The notes beneath the pieces were generated by a model. The model saw nothing but the letters and a program-made list of their open reading frames with translations, did not search any database and was not told where the DNA came from. The position numbers and the translations under genes were made by a program. From Erinaceus europaeus (taxonomy: Eukaryota > Chordata > Mammalia > Eulipotyphla > Erinaceidae): a DNA stretch of 64,000 bases. The stretch covers positions 80,247,118 through 80,311,117 of the forward strand of contig NC_080172.1 in NCBI RefSeq assembly GCF_950295315.1, in the 5' to 3' direction. Shown here piece by piece: positions 1-12,826 of this stretch (its first letter is position 1; every line of letters starts with the position of its first letter).

Positions 1-840
1 CTCTACCCCAGAACTTTTAACATCCACAGAGGTATCATTATTTCTATGACAGTTCTACAACTAGGTCTGAAAATGGGCCATATTTTCACATGTCAACATG
101 CACAAAATTATTTCAGAATGGTCGTCATTTTCATAATTGCTGGTTATTTTTAGTTCTGTAAAGACTAAGGATATAGACAGCATGCACATTACTGAGATGT
201 ATGTACTAACTGTGCCACCACCTAGCCCCTTAGATTTACAATTTGCATTCCCTTTTAATATAGAAAAGCAGGCTTGTGATTCAAAAGAGAACAGACTGAG
301 CAGTAGTTCCTAGGAAGTATATAGAGGGAATAAACCAAGATATGGGTTACTTTTGCAACTCTGTTTATGCAAACTCATCAAGGTGAATCCTGTCTCTACT
401 GGCAAGTGTCACTCAATCCTAGTTGTTGAGCAGAAGGGTGAAAATCACAAAGGGAAATTTGTGACCTCCTATCAGGCAGATAAAAGAAGAGTGGAGAAAA
501 TACTCTGCTTCTGTGACTTTCAAATATGCTGAACTCAAATACTCAAAACTCAAAATAACTTGAGTACACTCTATATTCCGATCAAAAATCTGAGAAAACT
601 ATGAAGCTACCTAATAGAAGAAGAGTGTAGAAGAGGGGAGGAAGAATTTTTTTTTTCAGCAACTACACCATTATTTTTATTTTTAGATATTTCAAAAATA
701 TTATTAATGTGGGCCTAGAAAGAAGCCAGAGTCTTATGCATACTTTACTACCACTGAGAGGTCTCTATGGAAGGTATGAACTGTACTAGTTGAGCTATTT
801 TGTGGGCCCAAAGACAATTTTTTAAAGCCTATTAAAAATA
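1..840. other. DPYD intron 8, largely unique, old SINE remnants
   Basis: No gene is seen. About 180-232 resembles the complement of a decayed SINE head (GTGCCACCACCTAGCCCC), and 640-830 resembles another worn minus-strand SINE ending near GTGGGCCC. The rest is unremarkable AT-rich intron. Confidence 0.5.
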
Positions 841-844
841 AGTC

Positions 845-1208
845 TGAGGGTTGCTTCCAAGTTTGGGATATTACAAACTGCTGCTATAAACATCATGTGC
901 ACAGTTCTTTGCAGATAGGTGTTTTTATTTTCCCTGGTCATACTGAATGATTTCACTTATAAGTGGGAACTTGAGAACAAAGAACAATGAGGAAAAACAC
1001 AAGCACAAGGTAAAAACAAAAACACAAGGTGACACCTGGGTTGTGTGTGATATACTGCATCAAAGCAAAGGATTCTGAGAAAGGGAAAGGAACTGGATGA
1101 AAAGACATTGGAATGCTGTTTTGTCTCCTAGACACTGATCAAGGAAAGACGTGTGCCTATATATTAAAGACTATACTGTAAACCATTAACCCCCCGATAT
1201 TTATTTTT
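845..1208 (+). mobile_element. Old L1 3' fragment with inverted 5' part
   Basis: From about 945 the plus strand has a diverged L1 3' end: a segment like the ORF2 C-terminus (ATGATTTCACTTATAAGTGG), then a 3'UTR ending ACTGTAAACCATTAAC before an A/T-rich end. The preceding 845-940 is the complement of the ORF2 region that reads MFIAA...; on the minus strand it reads TTTATAGCAGCAGTTTG and ends GGAAGCAACCC. The two pieces are in opposite orientation but adjacent on the L1 map, which suggests 5' inversion. No target duplication was identified. Confidence 0.6.
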
Positions 1209-1599
1209 TTACATTAGACTGGGGAAATAATGAAAAAGAGTAGGAGAAGAATGGATGATTGAGGAAAAATTAGACTATGGTGAAGTCTGGAGCTGGACTT
1301 TTGGAGACCTTAATGTAGTATATGCACATGCTAATATTTTATGATGTTCACTTAAAATTTAAATAATACTATAGTGGTATGTTCCATATACTTATAGTTA
1401 AGCAAAAATGAGTAACAATAAAGACATAATATTGTACTAGATGTTTACAGGGAATGAATTTGCAACTTGGAACATTTGTATTTTTCTAGTGATTACATGT
1501 ATCTGACAACTGTAATAGATCTAGAAAAAAACTAAAGTAAATATAATCTGAAATTTATTTTTCAATAACAGTGGAAAATAATACTGAAAAAAGTATAAG

Positions 1600-1757
1600 T
1601 ATTGTAACCCAGGAGGTGGTACAGTGGATAGTGTCGGGCTTTCCAGAGTGAAGTACTGAGGACAATACCCAGCACTGTATGTGTCAGATTGATGCTCTAG
1701 CTCTCTCTCTCTCTCTTCCTTCCCTCTATTATAAATAAATAAATAAATATTTTTAAA
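1600..1757 (+). mobile_element. tRNA-derived SINE, short old type
   Basis: A head resembling a decayed tRNA (GGAGGTGGTACAGTGGATAG, then GGACAATACCCAGCACT) is followed by a CT-rich stretch and an ATAAATAAATAAATA tail. This layout is shared by many old SINE copies in the window. Confidence 0.7.
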
Positions 1758-1973
1758 GTAAATATTAATTATGTGAATCATTCTAATTCCCAGAAAAATG
1801 AAACAATTAGATCAATATATGAACTATGAATTAACAAAAATTAAATTAATCTTATGGAGCAATGACAAAATGTAAACATCAGTATATCTAGAATGCTAAA
1901 CACAAAAGCACTGAGTTAGGAAACACACAAAGAGCAAAGTAGACATAAAACAGCATTTGAAAAAAAAAAAATG

Positions 1974-2235
1974 GCGGGGCCAGGCGATAAAGCACCTGTT
2001 GAGTGCATATGTTACAAAGTTCAAGGACCCAAGGTTCGAGCTCCAGGTCGCCACCTGCAGGGGGAAAGCTTTGTGAGTGGTGAAGCAGTGTTGCAGCTGT
2101 CTCTTGTGTCTCCCTCCAACACCCCTTTCCCTCTTGATTTCTGAATTTATCTAGTCAATAAATAAAGTACCCCTCCTACCCTATGGTTTTGTTAATTAAT
2201 CCTTTCTTAAATAAAAAAATAAAATAAGTTAAAAA
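1974..2235 (+). mobile_element. SINE joined to an L1 3' end
   Basis: 1974-2163 is a type-2 SINE (GGGGCCAGGCGATAAAGCACC, CCACCTGCAGGGGGAAAGC, AGTCAATAAATAAAG). It continues without a gap into about 60 bp of L1 3' terminal sequence (CCTACCCTATGGTTTTG) and an A-rich tail. It may be a template-switch chimera, or a very short L1 inserted in the SINE tail. No clear flanking duplication was seen. Confidence 0.7.
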
Positions 2236-3420
2236 AATTTTTTAAGGTGGACATAATATAAATGTAAATAGTAAAAATTAGTGAAAAGATACTAAGTGAA
2301 AAAGAGACTGAAGGATAAATTCATAAAGCTAAGAAAATAAAGCATGAACAAATATGTAGCAGATACAAAAAATATCAATAGTTACCTTTGAGATTTCATA
2401 AGCAAAATGGAAAAATAGGGAAACACTACATAAAAAAATAAGAAGGAAATATGTCACAGTATTTATCACTAGTGGTCAAAGTGGGTATGTATGCTAGTAA
2501 GAGGTTTATGGAATAAAATCAGAATAAAGCCTTTTCATGTCTGGATATAGTACAACTGACAAGAGCAGGATTTTTAGGGACAAAAAGAAGCCCCTCAGGA
2601 CCAAATCTAATCTCCTCTATCTAGCTGCAATTGCCTGAAATTCCTTTAACAGGAGACAAAGCCTTTGAATCCATAACTTGAGATAAAGGGTTTAAAATGC
2701 AAATAACCAGGAAAAAAGAATGCATTCAGTCCATGCTCTGTTTACTTAGATGGAAATGTTCCAAAAAAAAAAAAAAAAAGTGAAGAGGCACAGTATCCTG
2801 AAGGATACTGCTGAGAGTGATATCTCTGAAGAGAGAAGCTGAAACACTACTGCCTTCAGGCCCAGGATACCTAAAGCTCTGACTCCAAACATCACAAGAC
2901 ACTGAATTTCTGATGACAAAACTCAGCAATTCATAGGCAGTACTACATAGGGTGAGAAGTTCCATGGACATAAATGACATGCTATCTGGCATACACACTC
3001 ACTCTTTAGAGCCTAGAATATCCATCTCAAGTGGTCTTAAGTCTGCCTCCCATGCATTTGCCTCTTTCTTGGTTAGTGTTCTATCCTTAGTGTAAATTGT
3101 CTATACAGGGAGGACTGGGCTGGCCATGGTTCATCAGCTGGGATGAACGGAGATAGACTGTTTTAACTTTTTGGCTCCTCTTTCATGGGAGTATCATTAA
3201 AAGCATACCTGGCAAGCAAAGATTAAAATTACCAGTGTAGTTTCTACTCAGGAAATGAATTTGTTTACAAAATTGAAATTGTCCTCTAGCTATTATATGC
3301 ATGGATATATATTTTTTTCATTAAATATCCTAGAATTCCTCAAGGGCAGTGTATATGCCTGCTAAACTTGAGTATCATCTGTGTCTATATTATACAAATA
3401 TGAAGTATTTAAATACTGGG
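2236..3420. other. Unique intron sequence
   Basis: No gene or clear mobile element is recognised. There is an A17 tract near 2763-2779. Confidence 0.5.
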
Positions 3421-3665
3421 GAGGATGTTCAACAACAGAGTAGGTATCTGGTGTTGAGACATACTAGGGGCATGAGTTCATACCCCAGCACATGAGAGAG
3501 CAACAAAGACACATGGAACTCCTTAGATGGTGCCACAGTGTCTCTCTCTGTCCCTGTCTCTCCGGATCACACAAAACAACAGTTGGGCAGAAGTAACTCC
3601 CTGACACCATATGTAAAAGGAAAAGTGAAAACAACAAGGGCAACAAAAGGGAATAAATAAATAAA
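3421..3665 (+). mobile_element. tRNA-derived SINE, long type, diverged
   Basis: A decayed head is followed by a CT-rich segment and the characteristic 3' body ACAACAAGGGCAACAAAAGG with an AATAAATAAATAAA tail. Confidence 0.75.
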
Positions 3666-3841
3666 AAGTATTCAAAAATAAATGTCAAAAAATATGGAAA
3701 CAAATTAATGTTACCATTAACCTAACTCAGCATTCCTAAAATTAAAATCGCCATCTTTTTTCCAAAATTGACTTCCAAAATTGGTTCTTAACAAAATTTT
3801 TTGTTAATCAACCAGTAAGTTAGGCCCCTTTACCATCATTT

Positions 3842-4062
3842 TGGTTTTATTTATTTACTTATTGATTTATTTTTATTGGATAGAAACAAATAAATGGGGA
3901 GGAGAGAGACTATAGAGAGGGAGAATGAAAGAGACACCTCCAGCCCTGCTTCACCACTTGTGAAGGGTTCCCCTGCAGGTGGAGACCAAGGGTTTGGAGC
4001 TGTGTCCTTGCTCACTATAATGTGAATGCTTAAATCAGATGCATCACCGCTTGGCCCCTCAC
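3842..4062 (-). mobile_element. tRNA-derived SINE, type 2
   Basis: Complement of a SINE: T-rich tail, TATTGGATAGAAAC, GA-rich stretch, CCTGCTTCACCACTTGTGAAG, CCCTGCAGGTGGAGACC, and a head ending near CGCTTGGCCCC. Confidence 0.8.
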
Positions 4063-4629
4063 TTTTGGTTCTATTCTCATGATTTTACTCCAAACATTTA
4101 CAGTTACTATGATAATTATCAAATTAATAATACCGATATAGTACAAAATAATGAACATACCAGCCAGATATAATAATATTGATCAAATTGTACTGATCTC
4201 TTTCATTTTCCTTTTTCTTTTCATTTGCTTTTCCATTTCAACTGACCCTACTGCCCACCAGGTCTCTATTCTTCACTCCTAGCAAAGACTGGAGTGATAC
4301 AGACCTGGGCTGATTTTGGCTCTATGGAAGTCGTATGATTTGGGGTAAGTCACTAAGCATTTCTGATTCCATCTACTCTATAAATAAAATAAGGATTTAA
4401 ATGAACTCACCAAATAACACTGAAATTTAAAGTTTGTGCTGCCTGATAAAAATATTTTAGGATTAGTTTATTCTTTTCTATGAAAGATGACATAAAATGT
4501 ATGAACATTTCAATCATTGTAATTATCATCTCCAAGAACTAAGGTGCTTCTTCTGAACCAGTAACTTTTCCACGCTCAGATAATCATGGAATTCTTTGCA
4601 AATGCTATTTTCCTACTCAAAAGCCTTCA

Positions 4630-4805
4630 CTGATGCTGAAGGAAAGCTTGGGTCCTTTCCTTTCCTTGCTTTCCTTTGTTTTCTATTTTATATAAGGGGA
4701 CACAAAGAGGTATAGAGGTAGGCAGAGAGCTCGAGAGCATAGCACTGAGGCTTCTTTTAATGCAGCAGGGCTGGAACCAGGGTCGTACATAGGGCAATAG
4801 CTCTT
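4630..4805 (-). mobile_element. Degraded SINE
   Basis: Complement of an old SINE. The GA-rich stretch, the phrase CACTGAGGCTTCTTTTAATGC and GGAACCAGGGTCGTACATAGG are recognisable. The boundaries are approximate. Confidence 0.55.
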
Positions 4806-5027
4806 TCTGTAACAAGTCAATTTTTTCAGTCTTATGATCTTAGTGAGAGCATTGTTCAGCATGTGAGAAACCTACAATCATCCATCCCAAATCAGCAAGA
4901 AATCATATGGCCATGGATGGAAGGCCTATTGCAATACAAAATGTCAAAGACTAACATTCACAATATGAGAACCTTCTCCAAACTCCAAAATTTGTATAAA
5001 GATATTTTTCACCTAAAGAAATCAAAC

Positions 5028-5320
5028 TAGGGGCCCAGGTGGTCGCACAACTGTTAAACACACATAGTATAAAGCATAAGGACCCATGCAGGGATCCAGG
5101 TTGGAGGCCCCAGCTCCACATATGTAAGGGGGGACGCTTCACAAGCTGTGAAGCAGGTCTGTAGGTGTCTTTCTCTCCCTCTACCTCTCCCTATTTTCCC
5201 CTCCTCTCTGAGTTTCTCTCTGTCCTGTTTAATGAAATGAAAAAAAAAAAAAAAAAGCCTCCAGGAGCAGTGGATTTGTAGAGTTGGCACTAGGAAAAGA
5301 AAAATGAAAAAAAAAAAAGA
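5028..5320 (+). mobile_element. tRNA-derived SINE, long type
   Basis: GGGGCCCAGGTGGTCGCACAAC head, CGCTTCACAAGCTGTGAAGCA core, TTTCTCTCTGTCCTGTTTAA, an A-rich stretch, then GCCTCCAGGAGCAGTGGATTTG 3' body. Flanks AAAGAAATCAAAC and AAAGAAATTAAGAC look like a decayed target duplication. Confidence 0.8.
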
Positions 5321-5414
5321 AATTAAGACACAATAGTGGAGAAGATAATAGAATGGTTATGCAAATGATTCCCATGCCAGATGCACCATAAACCACAAGT
5401 GATCAAATGCTTTC

Positions 5415-5510
5415 GGGGGGAGAGAGAGAGAGAGAGAGAGAGAGGAGGGGTGGGGGGGAGAGAGAGAGAAAGGTGGAAGGAAGGAAGGAAAGAAAGAAGG
5501 GAAAGAAGAA
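5415..5510 (+). repeat. (GA)n / purine-rich simple repeat
   Basis: A GA dinucleotide run, a GGGGTGGGGGGG interruption, and GGAA/AAAG tracts make a purine-only stretch. Its open reading frame is a by-product of low complexity. Confidence 0.85.
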
Positions 5511-6245
5511 GAAATTATTATTTGTTTGAAAATAGAAACCTCTGGCAGATAAAGCTGCTATAAATTCCTTCACTGGAGTGATTTCAATTCCCAGGAAGCA
5601 GACACAGGCCTAGCCCTTTCAGAGGCTTTTCATGCCCCTACGTCTGAGAAAGACCACTCATACCTACATAATCAAACGTTATCACAAACTCTCTTATTTC
5701 CAGTTTATTCTCCTAACATCAGTTTCATTCCCTAAGAAATCTATTTGTTTTTCTCATGGATGGCTTTCCTTTCCAACACTTTCTCTTTCACTATTGACTT
5801 AGGTATAAAATCCAGTAACTTAATTTATGGAGTTATTTTCTTTCATTTATTTCTGTATTTTTTCACACACAACTTTTAAAAAAAATTTTATCTCAAAAAT
5901 ATTTATAAATAAATCTCCCCCCCATAGTATGTCTTTCATGAATCTAGTTTTCTACCCCTTGTTGATAAGGAAGTAGAGGGAAATATTTTCCTCTTTAACA
6001 TCGCAGAATCCAGATGTTGACAGGTATACAACAATAAAATTAAACTCTAAAGGGTTAACTAGAGAGTTGGAGGAAATGTATATTTTATTTATTTAAGACC
6101 AGAATGGTCAGAGGAGGGATAAGAAAACTAGACTTTTTTCCAGAAGATTAAAAAAAAAAGTATCAATAGTTATGGCTTGTTTCTATGAAGGCTTCTAACT
6201 AGATAGCCAAAGAATGTTTTGGAAAAAGGATGTCTACTGGTTTTT

Positions 6246-6248
6246 GTT

Positions 6249-6283
<35 letters not shown>

Positions 6284-6545
6284 TTTTTTGCCACCAGGGT
6301 TATGGTTGGGGGCTCAGTGCCAGCACTAGGAATCAACCTCTTCAGGCAGCCAGCCTTTTTAATTCTATTTTATTGGATAGGAGACAGAGAAATTGAGAGG
6401 GGGTAAGGGAGTAAAAGAGAATGAGAGAAAGACACTTGCAGACCGTCTCCCAAACTCCTGAATCCCTCCCCCCCAACACTCCCCCCCCAAGAAGGGAGAA
6501 AAATCCCAAGTCCTTGCAGATGGGACTGTGTGTGCTCAAGTGGGT
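6246..6545 (-). mobile_element. SINE, minus strand, with (TTTA)n tail
   Basis: A long TTTA repeat tail is followed by GCCACCAGGGTTATGGTTGG, the complement of the long-type SINE 3' body, then ATTGGATAGGAGACAGAG and a GA-rich stretch. The head is missing or unrecognisable past about 6545. Confidence 0.7.
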
Positions 6546-6621
6546 GTGCCATGGCCAGGCACTCCTGCATTATTTTCTCACTGCTTTGTAACACATCTCT
6601 ATTTTATTTCTTTCCTTCTTT

Positions 6622-7078
6622 TTTTGGCGGGAAATTATTTATTTTTCTTTTTTATTGGAGCAAGAAATAGTTTACAGTAAATAGTTGTGATACATGTGTA
6701 AAATTTCTCAATTTTCTGCAAAACACTCCAATCCCCTGCCTAGGTCCTCCTCCACCATCACCATCACGCATAATTACACCCCATCACACTACTGCACCCC
6801 TCACTGCCCCTTCACAGCTCTCACACAGCCCTCACTCACACTACCCCTCATGGCTCTCACTGTACCCCTCCACCCCACCCCCACCCTCTCAGAGTCCTTT
6901 ATTGTGATGGAATATACCAAACCCAGTCCAAGTTCTGCTCTGTGTTTCCTCTTTCTGTTTGTTTTTCTCATTTTTTTTCCATGAGTGAAATCATCCCATA
7001 TTCATCCTTCTCTTTCTGGCTTATCTCACTTAACATGATACCTTCAATCTTTAAGATGAGGTAAAGACTATGAATTCA
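6622..7078 (-). mobile_element. Old L1 3' end (ORF2 terminus and 3'UTR)
   Basis: The complement reads the end of L1 ORF2 (GGATGATTTCACTCATGG on the minus strand) followed by a 3'UTR rich in GAGGG/GTGAG, ending with ACTGTAAACTATTTCTTGC and an A-rich tail. This is an older L1 subfamily than those with the long 3'UTR near 33-35 kb. Confidence 0.75.
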
Positions 7079-7083
7079 TCATT

Positions 7084-7430
7084 CTTTTTTTTTTCCCTTT
7101 ATTGGTGAGATTAATGGTTTACAGTGAGAGTAAATTACAGTAGTTTATACATACATAACATTTCTGTTTTCCATAAAACTATCTAACTTCCTCTAAGTGT
7201 TCCTCTGTTATCATGTTCTAGGACCTGAACCTGAGAGTCCCTGAACCCCAACCTGAGAGTCTTTTTATTTTGGTGCAATGTACCAACTCCAGTCCACGTT
7301 TTGCTTTGTGTTTTTCCTTCTGTTCTTATTTTTCAACTTTTTTCTATGAGTAAGACCATCCCATATTCATCCTTCTCTTCTCTGTCCTACCTCACTTAAC
7401 ACAATTCCTTCAAGCTCCATCCAAGATAGG
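7084..7430 (-). mobile_element. Second old L1 3' end, head to tail with the previous one
   Basis: Starts at a T-run (L1 poly-A tail), then CCTTTATTGGTGAGATTAATG and, further right, the complement of the ORF2 end (AAGACCATCCCATATTCATCC). It abuts the preceding L1 in the same orientation. Each has its own tail, so they are separate insertions. Confidence 0.75.
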
Positions 7431-7509
7431 AACATATCTCTGTTTTCATATTCCATGCAAATAGGTCAACAAAGTATTAACCTCACTAAAAAGATTTCAT
7501 CACTCTGGG

Positions 7510-7655
7510 TTAGCTTTTTCAGAAAGAGGTAGAGACACCACAGCACCCAAATTATACCCAGTACCATAATGCTACCACCATGTAATATATCAGAACTTGA
7601 CCCTGGGTCACATGCATGGCAAAGCAGACACCCTCACAAGATAACTATCTTGTTA
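7510..7655 (-). mobile_element. Old SINE, minus strand
   Basis: AGAAAGAGGTAGAGACACCAC, then TTGACCCTGGGTCACATGCAT and GCAAAGCAGACACCCTCACAA match the complement of the old tRNA-like SINE head. Confidence 0.65.
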
Positions 7656-10427
7656 TCTCCAAGTACATATTTCTCTCCAGAAAATGTTACCTGAATTATG
7701 TCATTTAATTGCTAGTATAGGAAGGCAAAACTTGTCTAGAGACAGTGGATGAGACAAAAATAATATGCACAATGAATTACAATGGAATTGTTTTCCCCAT
7801 TGTGTGAATGAAGCTCTAAAATAATTTAATTTTAAACTCCCTATTTATACCCTATTTGTATCTTGGGAATAAGACTGTATGTTCTCTAGATTTCAAAAGT
7901 GATTTAATAAGGCATTACATGTGATTTATATACGTAAACATCCAATAAATGTTCATTTGATCACTTACTAGTATCAAGTAAATGTATATGTAAAATTGAA
8001 AAATAATATTCTAATTACTCAATATCCAGTTGCATGGATCGGTCTCTGAGTAAACTCACAACATTGTATCCAATACTAATTTTAATTCCCTGCATATACA
8101 TTTGGCTAGTTCCTTATTCTTTTTCATACCAGCTATGGAAAATTTGAACATAGTGCAAGTGCAAATATTGTACATTTTGAAACATATAAATAAGAAATAA
8201 TTGGTTTACTGAACGTTTAAAATCTCTCTCCCTAATGATCATTAAAGTGAAGTGCTATATCAAATAATCAATGGTCTAATTAAAATCAAGAAAGAAGTCT
8301 TACAAATATTCTGTGAAGCTGGGTCCTTCAGTTTCAATGGTGTGTGTGCATATGTTTAATTTCATATAATTGGAAAGTAAACAAAGAAATAAGATTTTCA
8401 ACTATGACATTGATTCCAATTATCTCATTGTTAATTTAAAAAGCCCACTGGAGGTTTAAGACCCATTAAAAATATAACCAAATTAGATTCTCAAACACAT
8501 GTATGCATCACTAGACAATACTTCATATTCCAGTGTAAGCCAGTGTGATTTCTGAGTGACACTGATAAGGTCTACATAATGTGAAAGCTGGTTTTTATTC
8601 TACTCATCCTAATTGGAACATGGGGGTGGAAACATTTTTTTTTGACCAAATCACAAATATGGTGTTAACTATCAAAACAAAAGTAATCCAAGGGCAGAGC
8701 CAGGCACAGAGACTATTTCTTTAACTAGTTTGCATATATAATGCACAATGCATCAAACTATTTAAATATATATAAATGAAGTCAAGTTACAGAGTGACTT
8801 GTAGAACTTGAAGGGCATAAATTCTCTGATTTGTTTTGAAGAAGGAAATTCTAAGTTGGAACAAGGGCATTTTCAGCCCCTTGTCAAATATAATATTTAA
8901 AAAATTCAATATTGCTTTCAAACTCTTGCAGAAGTATTTTTATTTGCAGATTTATTTTTGTTAGATTATATGGGCATATAAAGTTGTACTGGCTGCATAA
9001 TCACAAACCATGATTATGTGAGAGGCTCCCTAGTTTCAGGACAGAGTTCACACTTGCAACAAGTGCCATTGCCTTGAGGTTTATAACATGAAACATGCAT
9101 CATGGAAACTTTTCCTGGGTGAATAAAATGGTCGCTTATACACAAAAGGCCAATAATATGACAGCAGAAAAATATAACTCATGCCTAATTAGGTTGCTCC
9201 AGCCCCTAAATTATGAAAGTTGTTTAAATATATGTTTATTCTAGTATGTTCTAACTGTAAGGTGTCAATTCTGTTTAAAAGATAGATCTTAGCAATTGAG
9301 TCTTCCAGCATAAAATGCTTACCAGCATTACCATGTTTCACTTTTTTCTCATCAATTTGAGAAGTGACTTTTAGCTCCACTCTCTTTCTTAGATGAAGTA
9401 TGATTGCCTGGATGGCACATAAATGGAATTTTAGAAGCAAATAGCATGGTTCTCAGGATTGTGGTCAGGTCAAACCAAATGATGTTTCTCTTAGTTACAG
9501 CTGATTGGATAGGGGATGAATTCCTAATCCAGCTCCTAACCCCTGACTAATCCATCCAGATACTATATGCAGTCAATCAAGAGGAATTTGGTTGACATCT
9601 CCTTTGTCACAGAGTGTTGAGAACTTCATTGGAAACATGCAATAAGCATCTGTAAAGGTGTAGAGAATAGGCAGTGTACGGAGACTGAAGAGACAAACAA
9701 AATGAAACAGATCAGACTTGAAAGGTTTTTGTCCACAAAGGAATAAAGAACTGGTACTGCCAATTCCTGACATTTCCAATCTTCCAGAAAGTCTGGTATT
9801 TTTTTCTCGTATTTACTTTGAATCACCCTTTACTTGAACTAGGTGCAGTGAATTTCTACAAAGACTACTACTAACAAAAAGCACAAGTGTATATAATGAG
9901 GCTTTATTAATCTTCTGTCTAAAAATAGGATATTTGCACTAGAAAATTTTAAACTCAATCTGAATAAAAGTGATTTTATTTAACTATCTAATGATCAAGA
10001 TTAAAAAAAAAAAACCTATTAGACAGACTAGAGAGTATGTCTAACTCAAAGCCTAGAAGTGACCATCACTGACTTATGCCACACAGGAGTGAATGCAGGC
10101 CACCAAAAAGTCCTTCTCTTTAGAGCCAGGTTCTTTTATTAGTAAGGTTTACAAAACATTAGGAATTTCAGATACAAATGTGTAGGCTTGGGCGGGAAGC
10201 AGATCAAACAGTGGAGTAAATGATTAAAACTATTTAAAATGTAGCCTGTGGTAACTGAACCTAAAGGTAGAAGGTTTAAACTCAACATATAACTGTTGCT
10301 TATCAGTAGATTATTGATATCTACTTCCAGCTGAAAGGTTAAGAAATTAAATGCCTTGGAGCTGTGGCTACCTACAGCTTGTTGCCCATTAATCTCACTA
10401 TGTTTGTGGAATATGCAGAAAGCTTAC
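7656..10427. other. Unique intron sequence
   Basis: About 2.8 kb with no recognisable repeat or gene. The 83-aa and 68-aa frames on the minus strand (9189-9440, 9573-9779) show no family features and no splice context that I can support. Confidence 0.5.
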
Positions 10428-10440
10428 TGGAAACAGTCTT

Positions 10441-10790
10441 TTTTTTTTTTTTTCCTCCAGGGTTATTGCTGGGCTCGGTGCCTGCACCATGAATCCACCG
10501 CTCCTGGAGGCCCTTTTTCCCCCTTTTTGTTGCCCTAGTTGTTGCAGCCTCGTTGCGGTTATTGCCCTTGTTGACGCAATTCGTTGTTGGATAGGACAGA
10601 GAGAAATGGAGAGAGGAGGGGAAGACAGAGAGAGAGGGGAGAGAAAGATAGACACCTGTAGACCTGCTTCACCACCCGTGAAGTGACTCCCCTGCAGGTG
10701 GGGAGCCGGGGGCTCGAACCGGGATCCTTATGCCGGTCCCTGCGCTTTGCGCCACGTGCACTTAACACACTGCGCCACCGCCGGACTCCC
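10441..10790 (-). mobile_element. Young full-length tRNA-derived SINE with target duplication
   Basis: About 350 bp on the minus strand: T13 tail, TCCAGGGTTATTGCTGGG 3' body, (GTTGTT) region, GGATAGGACAGAGAGAAATG, CTGCAGGTGGGGAGCC core, and a head with intact pol III box sequences. It is flanked by identical 13-bp copies of TGGAAACAGTCTT at 10428-10440 and 10791-10803, the mark of L1-driven insertion. Confidence 0.93.
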
Positions 10791-10803
10791 TGGAAACAGT
10801 CTT

Positions 10804-12825
10804 TCAGGTACTGAGTTAGATACATCAAAATGAATATTTCCCAAGACTAAATGTGCTCAATTTTATGAAATATATAGACTTGAGAATATATTTCAATTCC
10901 TAAAATTAATATCTCTATGAGCTACAAGTTGAAGAATAATTATTCTCAAATATGTCATTAATTCATCTTTATATAACAATCCTGTTTTAGAACTGCAGAT
11001 TCAGTTTAAAGACACAGAACAGATAACCAGTGTCCTACATTTACTATGACTTATTAGATTCCTACTAAGTATGCCCTGGATCTTAATTTCATTTTACATA
11101 TGTTATATCTATATAATTATAGAGAAGAACATATCTCTATATGTTCTTTGATGTTAAGGATGTTAGGATGTATTAATATTTGACATCTTATCAAGGAGTT
11201 CTCAGAAAATTCCTAAATCTAGGAGGTTGGTTTATATTTTCATATGTTTTCCTGCACATTTCAGTTTAATTGAGGAAGAAATTTTTAGTCTTTAATTAAT
11301 TGGAACTGTAATTATTCGTCCTGGAGAAGTCAATTTAATGAAGATTTTCAGCTACCTAAGGAGCTCTCAAGATGATCATTCCTACTTCCACTTAAAGCCT
11401 GATTCATAAAATAGAAAATAGATGAGAAAAATATTCCTGACAGTAAAGGTTAGCAAATTTTAGAAAGTAGTAAGGGCACAGAAATTATTTCTATTAATAT
11501 TATAAAATATTTATATTTCTTATGTAATTATGATTTTGATTACACATGAAATGTTGCTTGACAACTGTTTCTTTTCCTACTGTGAATCATTCCGTGGGGC
11601 TCGAAACAGCAATGCATTTAATTCTGTTTACTATGTAATTTATCATATATTACTATTCATTAATAATATACTAATACTTTTTTCATATTTTAGTTAAAGT
11701 TGTGAAAATTACTTGATCCTCTGTCACATAATTACAAATGTATTTAATTTAAAAAGTAGTAAAATGTTTAATAAATTCAAAGTTAAATATAACAAGGAGT
11801 AATATGAAGTATCAAAAAGAAATGATGAAAAAGTTCTCATTTTTAAGCCATCATTACTCTCAGAGAACAGAGAAAATAAGAGATAAGTAAAAGGTTGGGA
11901 GACCATGATACGTAGAGATTTGCTTTTCCAAGACAAGTGGAATTAATGTTACAATCTAGTATTCTTATTAGTAAGGTCTCTTAAATGACTTTCCTATCCC
12001 TCTCTCCCCTGTACACAGCTGTCAAAGTGATTCCTTTAAAATGAAAATCTGGGTGGAAATTGGGAAATATTTCACCTGATAGAGTATAAATCTTACTAAA
12101 TTTAATATCCCAATACCACCCCACAGCACATGGGAGCATCATGGATGGCACGAGAGCACTAAGGGTAATGAAAAAAATGCCGAAATGTCTTTTCTATAAT
12201 GAAAAAGAAGTGCATACATGACGTACCAGCATCACATTTAATATATATATATAATATATATATATATTACATGAAATAAAATTTACAAGTATAAAACAAA
12301 AATAATAAAGCAGATCTGGTCATTTCACTTCCCAACCCAGTACCTGGCAACTCTTGATATTTGTTTTTTCTTTAATCAATTCAAGTTTAACTAGCTAGCA
12401 TGATCCTTACTTTGTCTCCTCCACTTAGGAAAGACCCCTTTGGAATATGATTCATGACCCTTTAAATTTCTTTATACCACTTTCCCAAAAATGTTTTACA
12501 ACATAACATATGATGCATTTAATGTCTATCATACAAGTCAAGGAGCTCTTTGATCACAAAGATTATGCCTATTCTCTTCATCATTACATTTCCAAAAAAG
12601 TCTAGTGTCTGCAAAGTCTCTATTCTTCTATTATGAAAAGTAAAATTTTCATAAGTAACATTCCCTTTACAAAATTCTTCATATTTTTCAATCATTCCAT
12701 AATCATTTAATAAGAATTCAGTTCATACTCAATCTTAAGGTTATCATGATCAATAGAGATTCAAAAACTTAGCCCCCAGTTGAGTTTCTAATTTTAAAGA
12801 ATTACATAAACAGTTATAAATCCTA
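10804..12825. other. Unique intron, one old SINE, (AT)n
   Basis: Mostly unremarkable AT-rich intron. About 12050-12175 looks like a worn plus-strand SINE (CAATACCACCCCACAGCACATG). A short (TA)n lies at about 12239-12267. Confidence 0.5.
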
Positions 12826-12826
12826 T

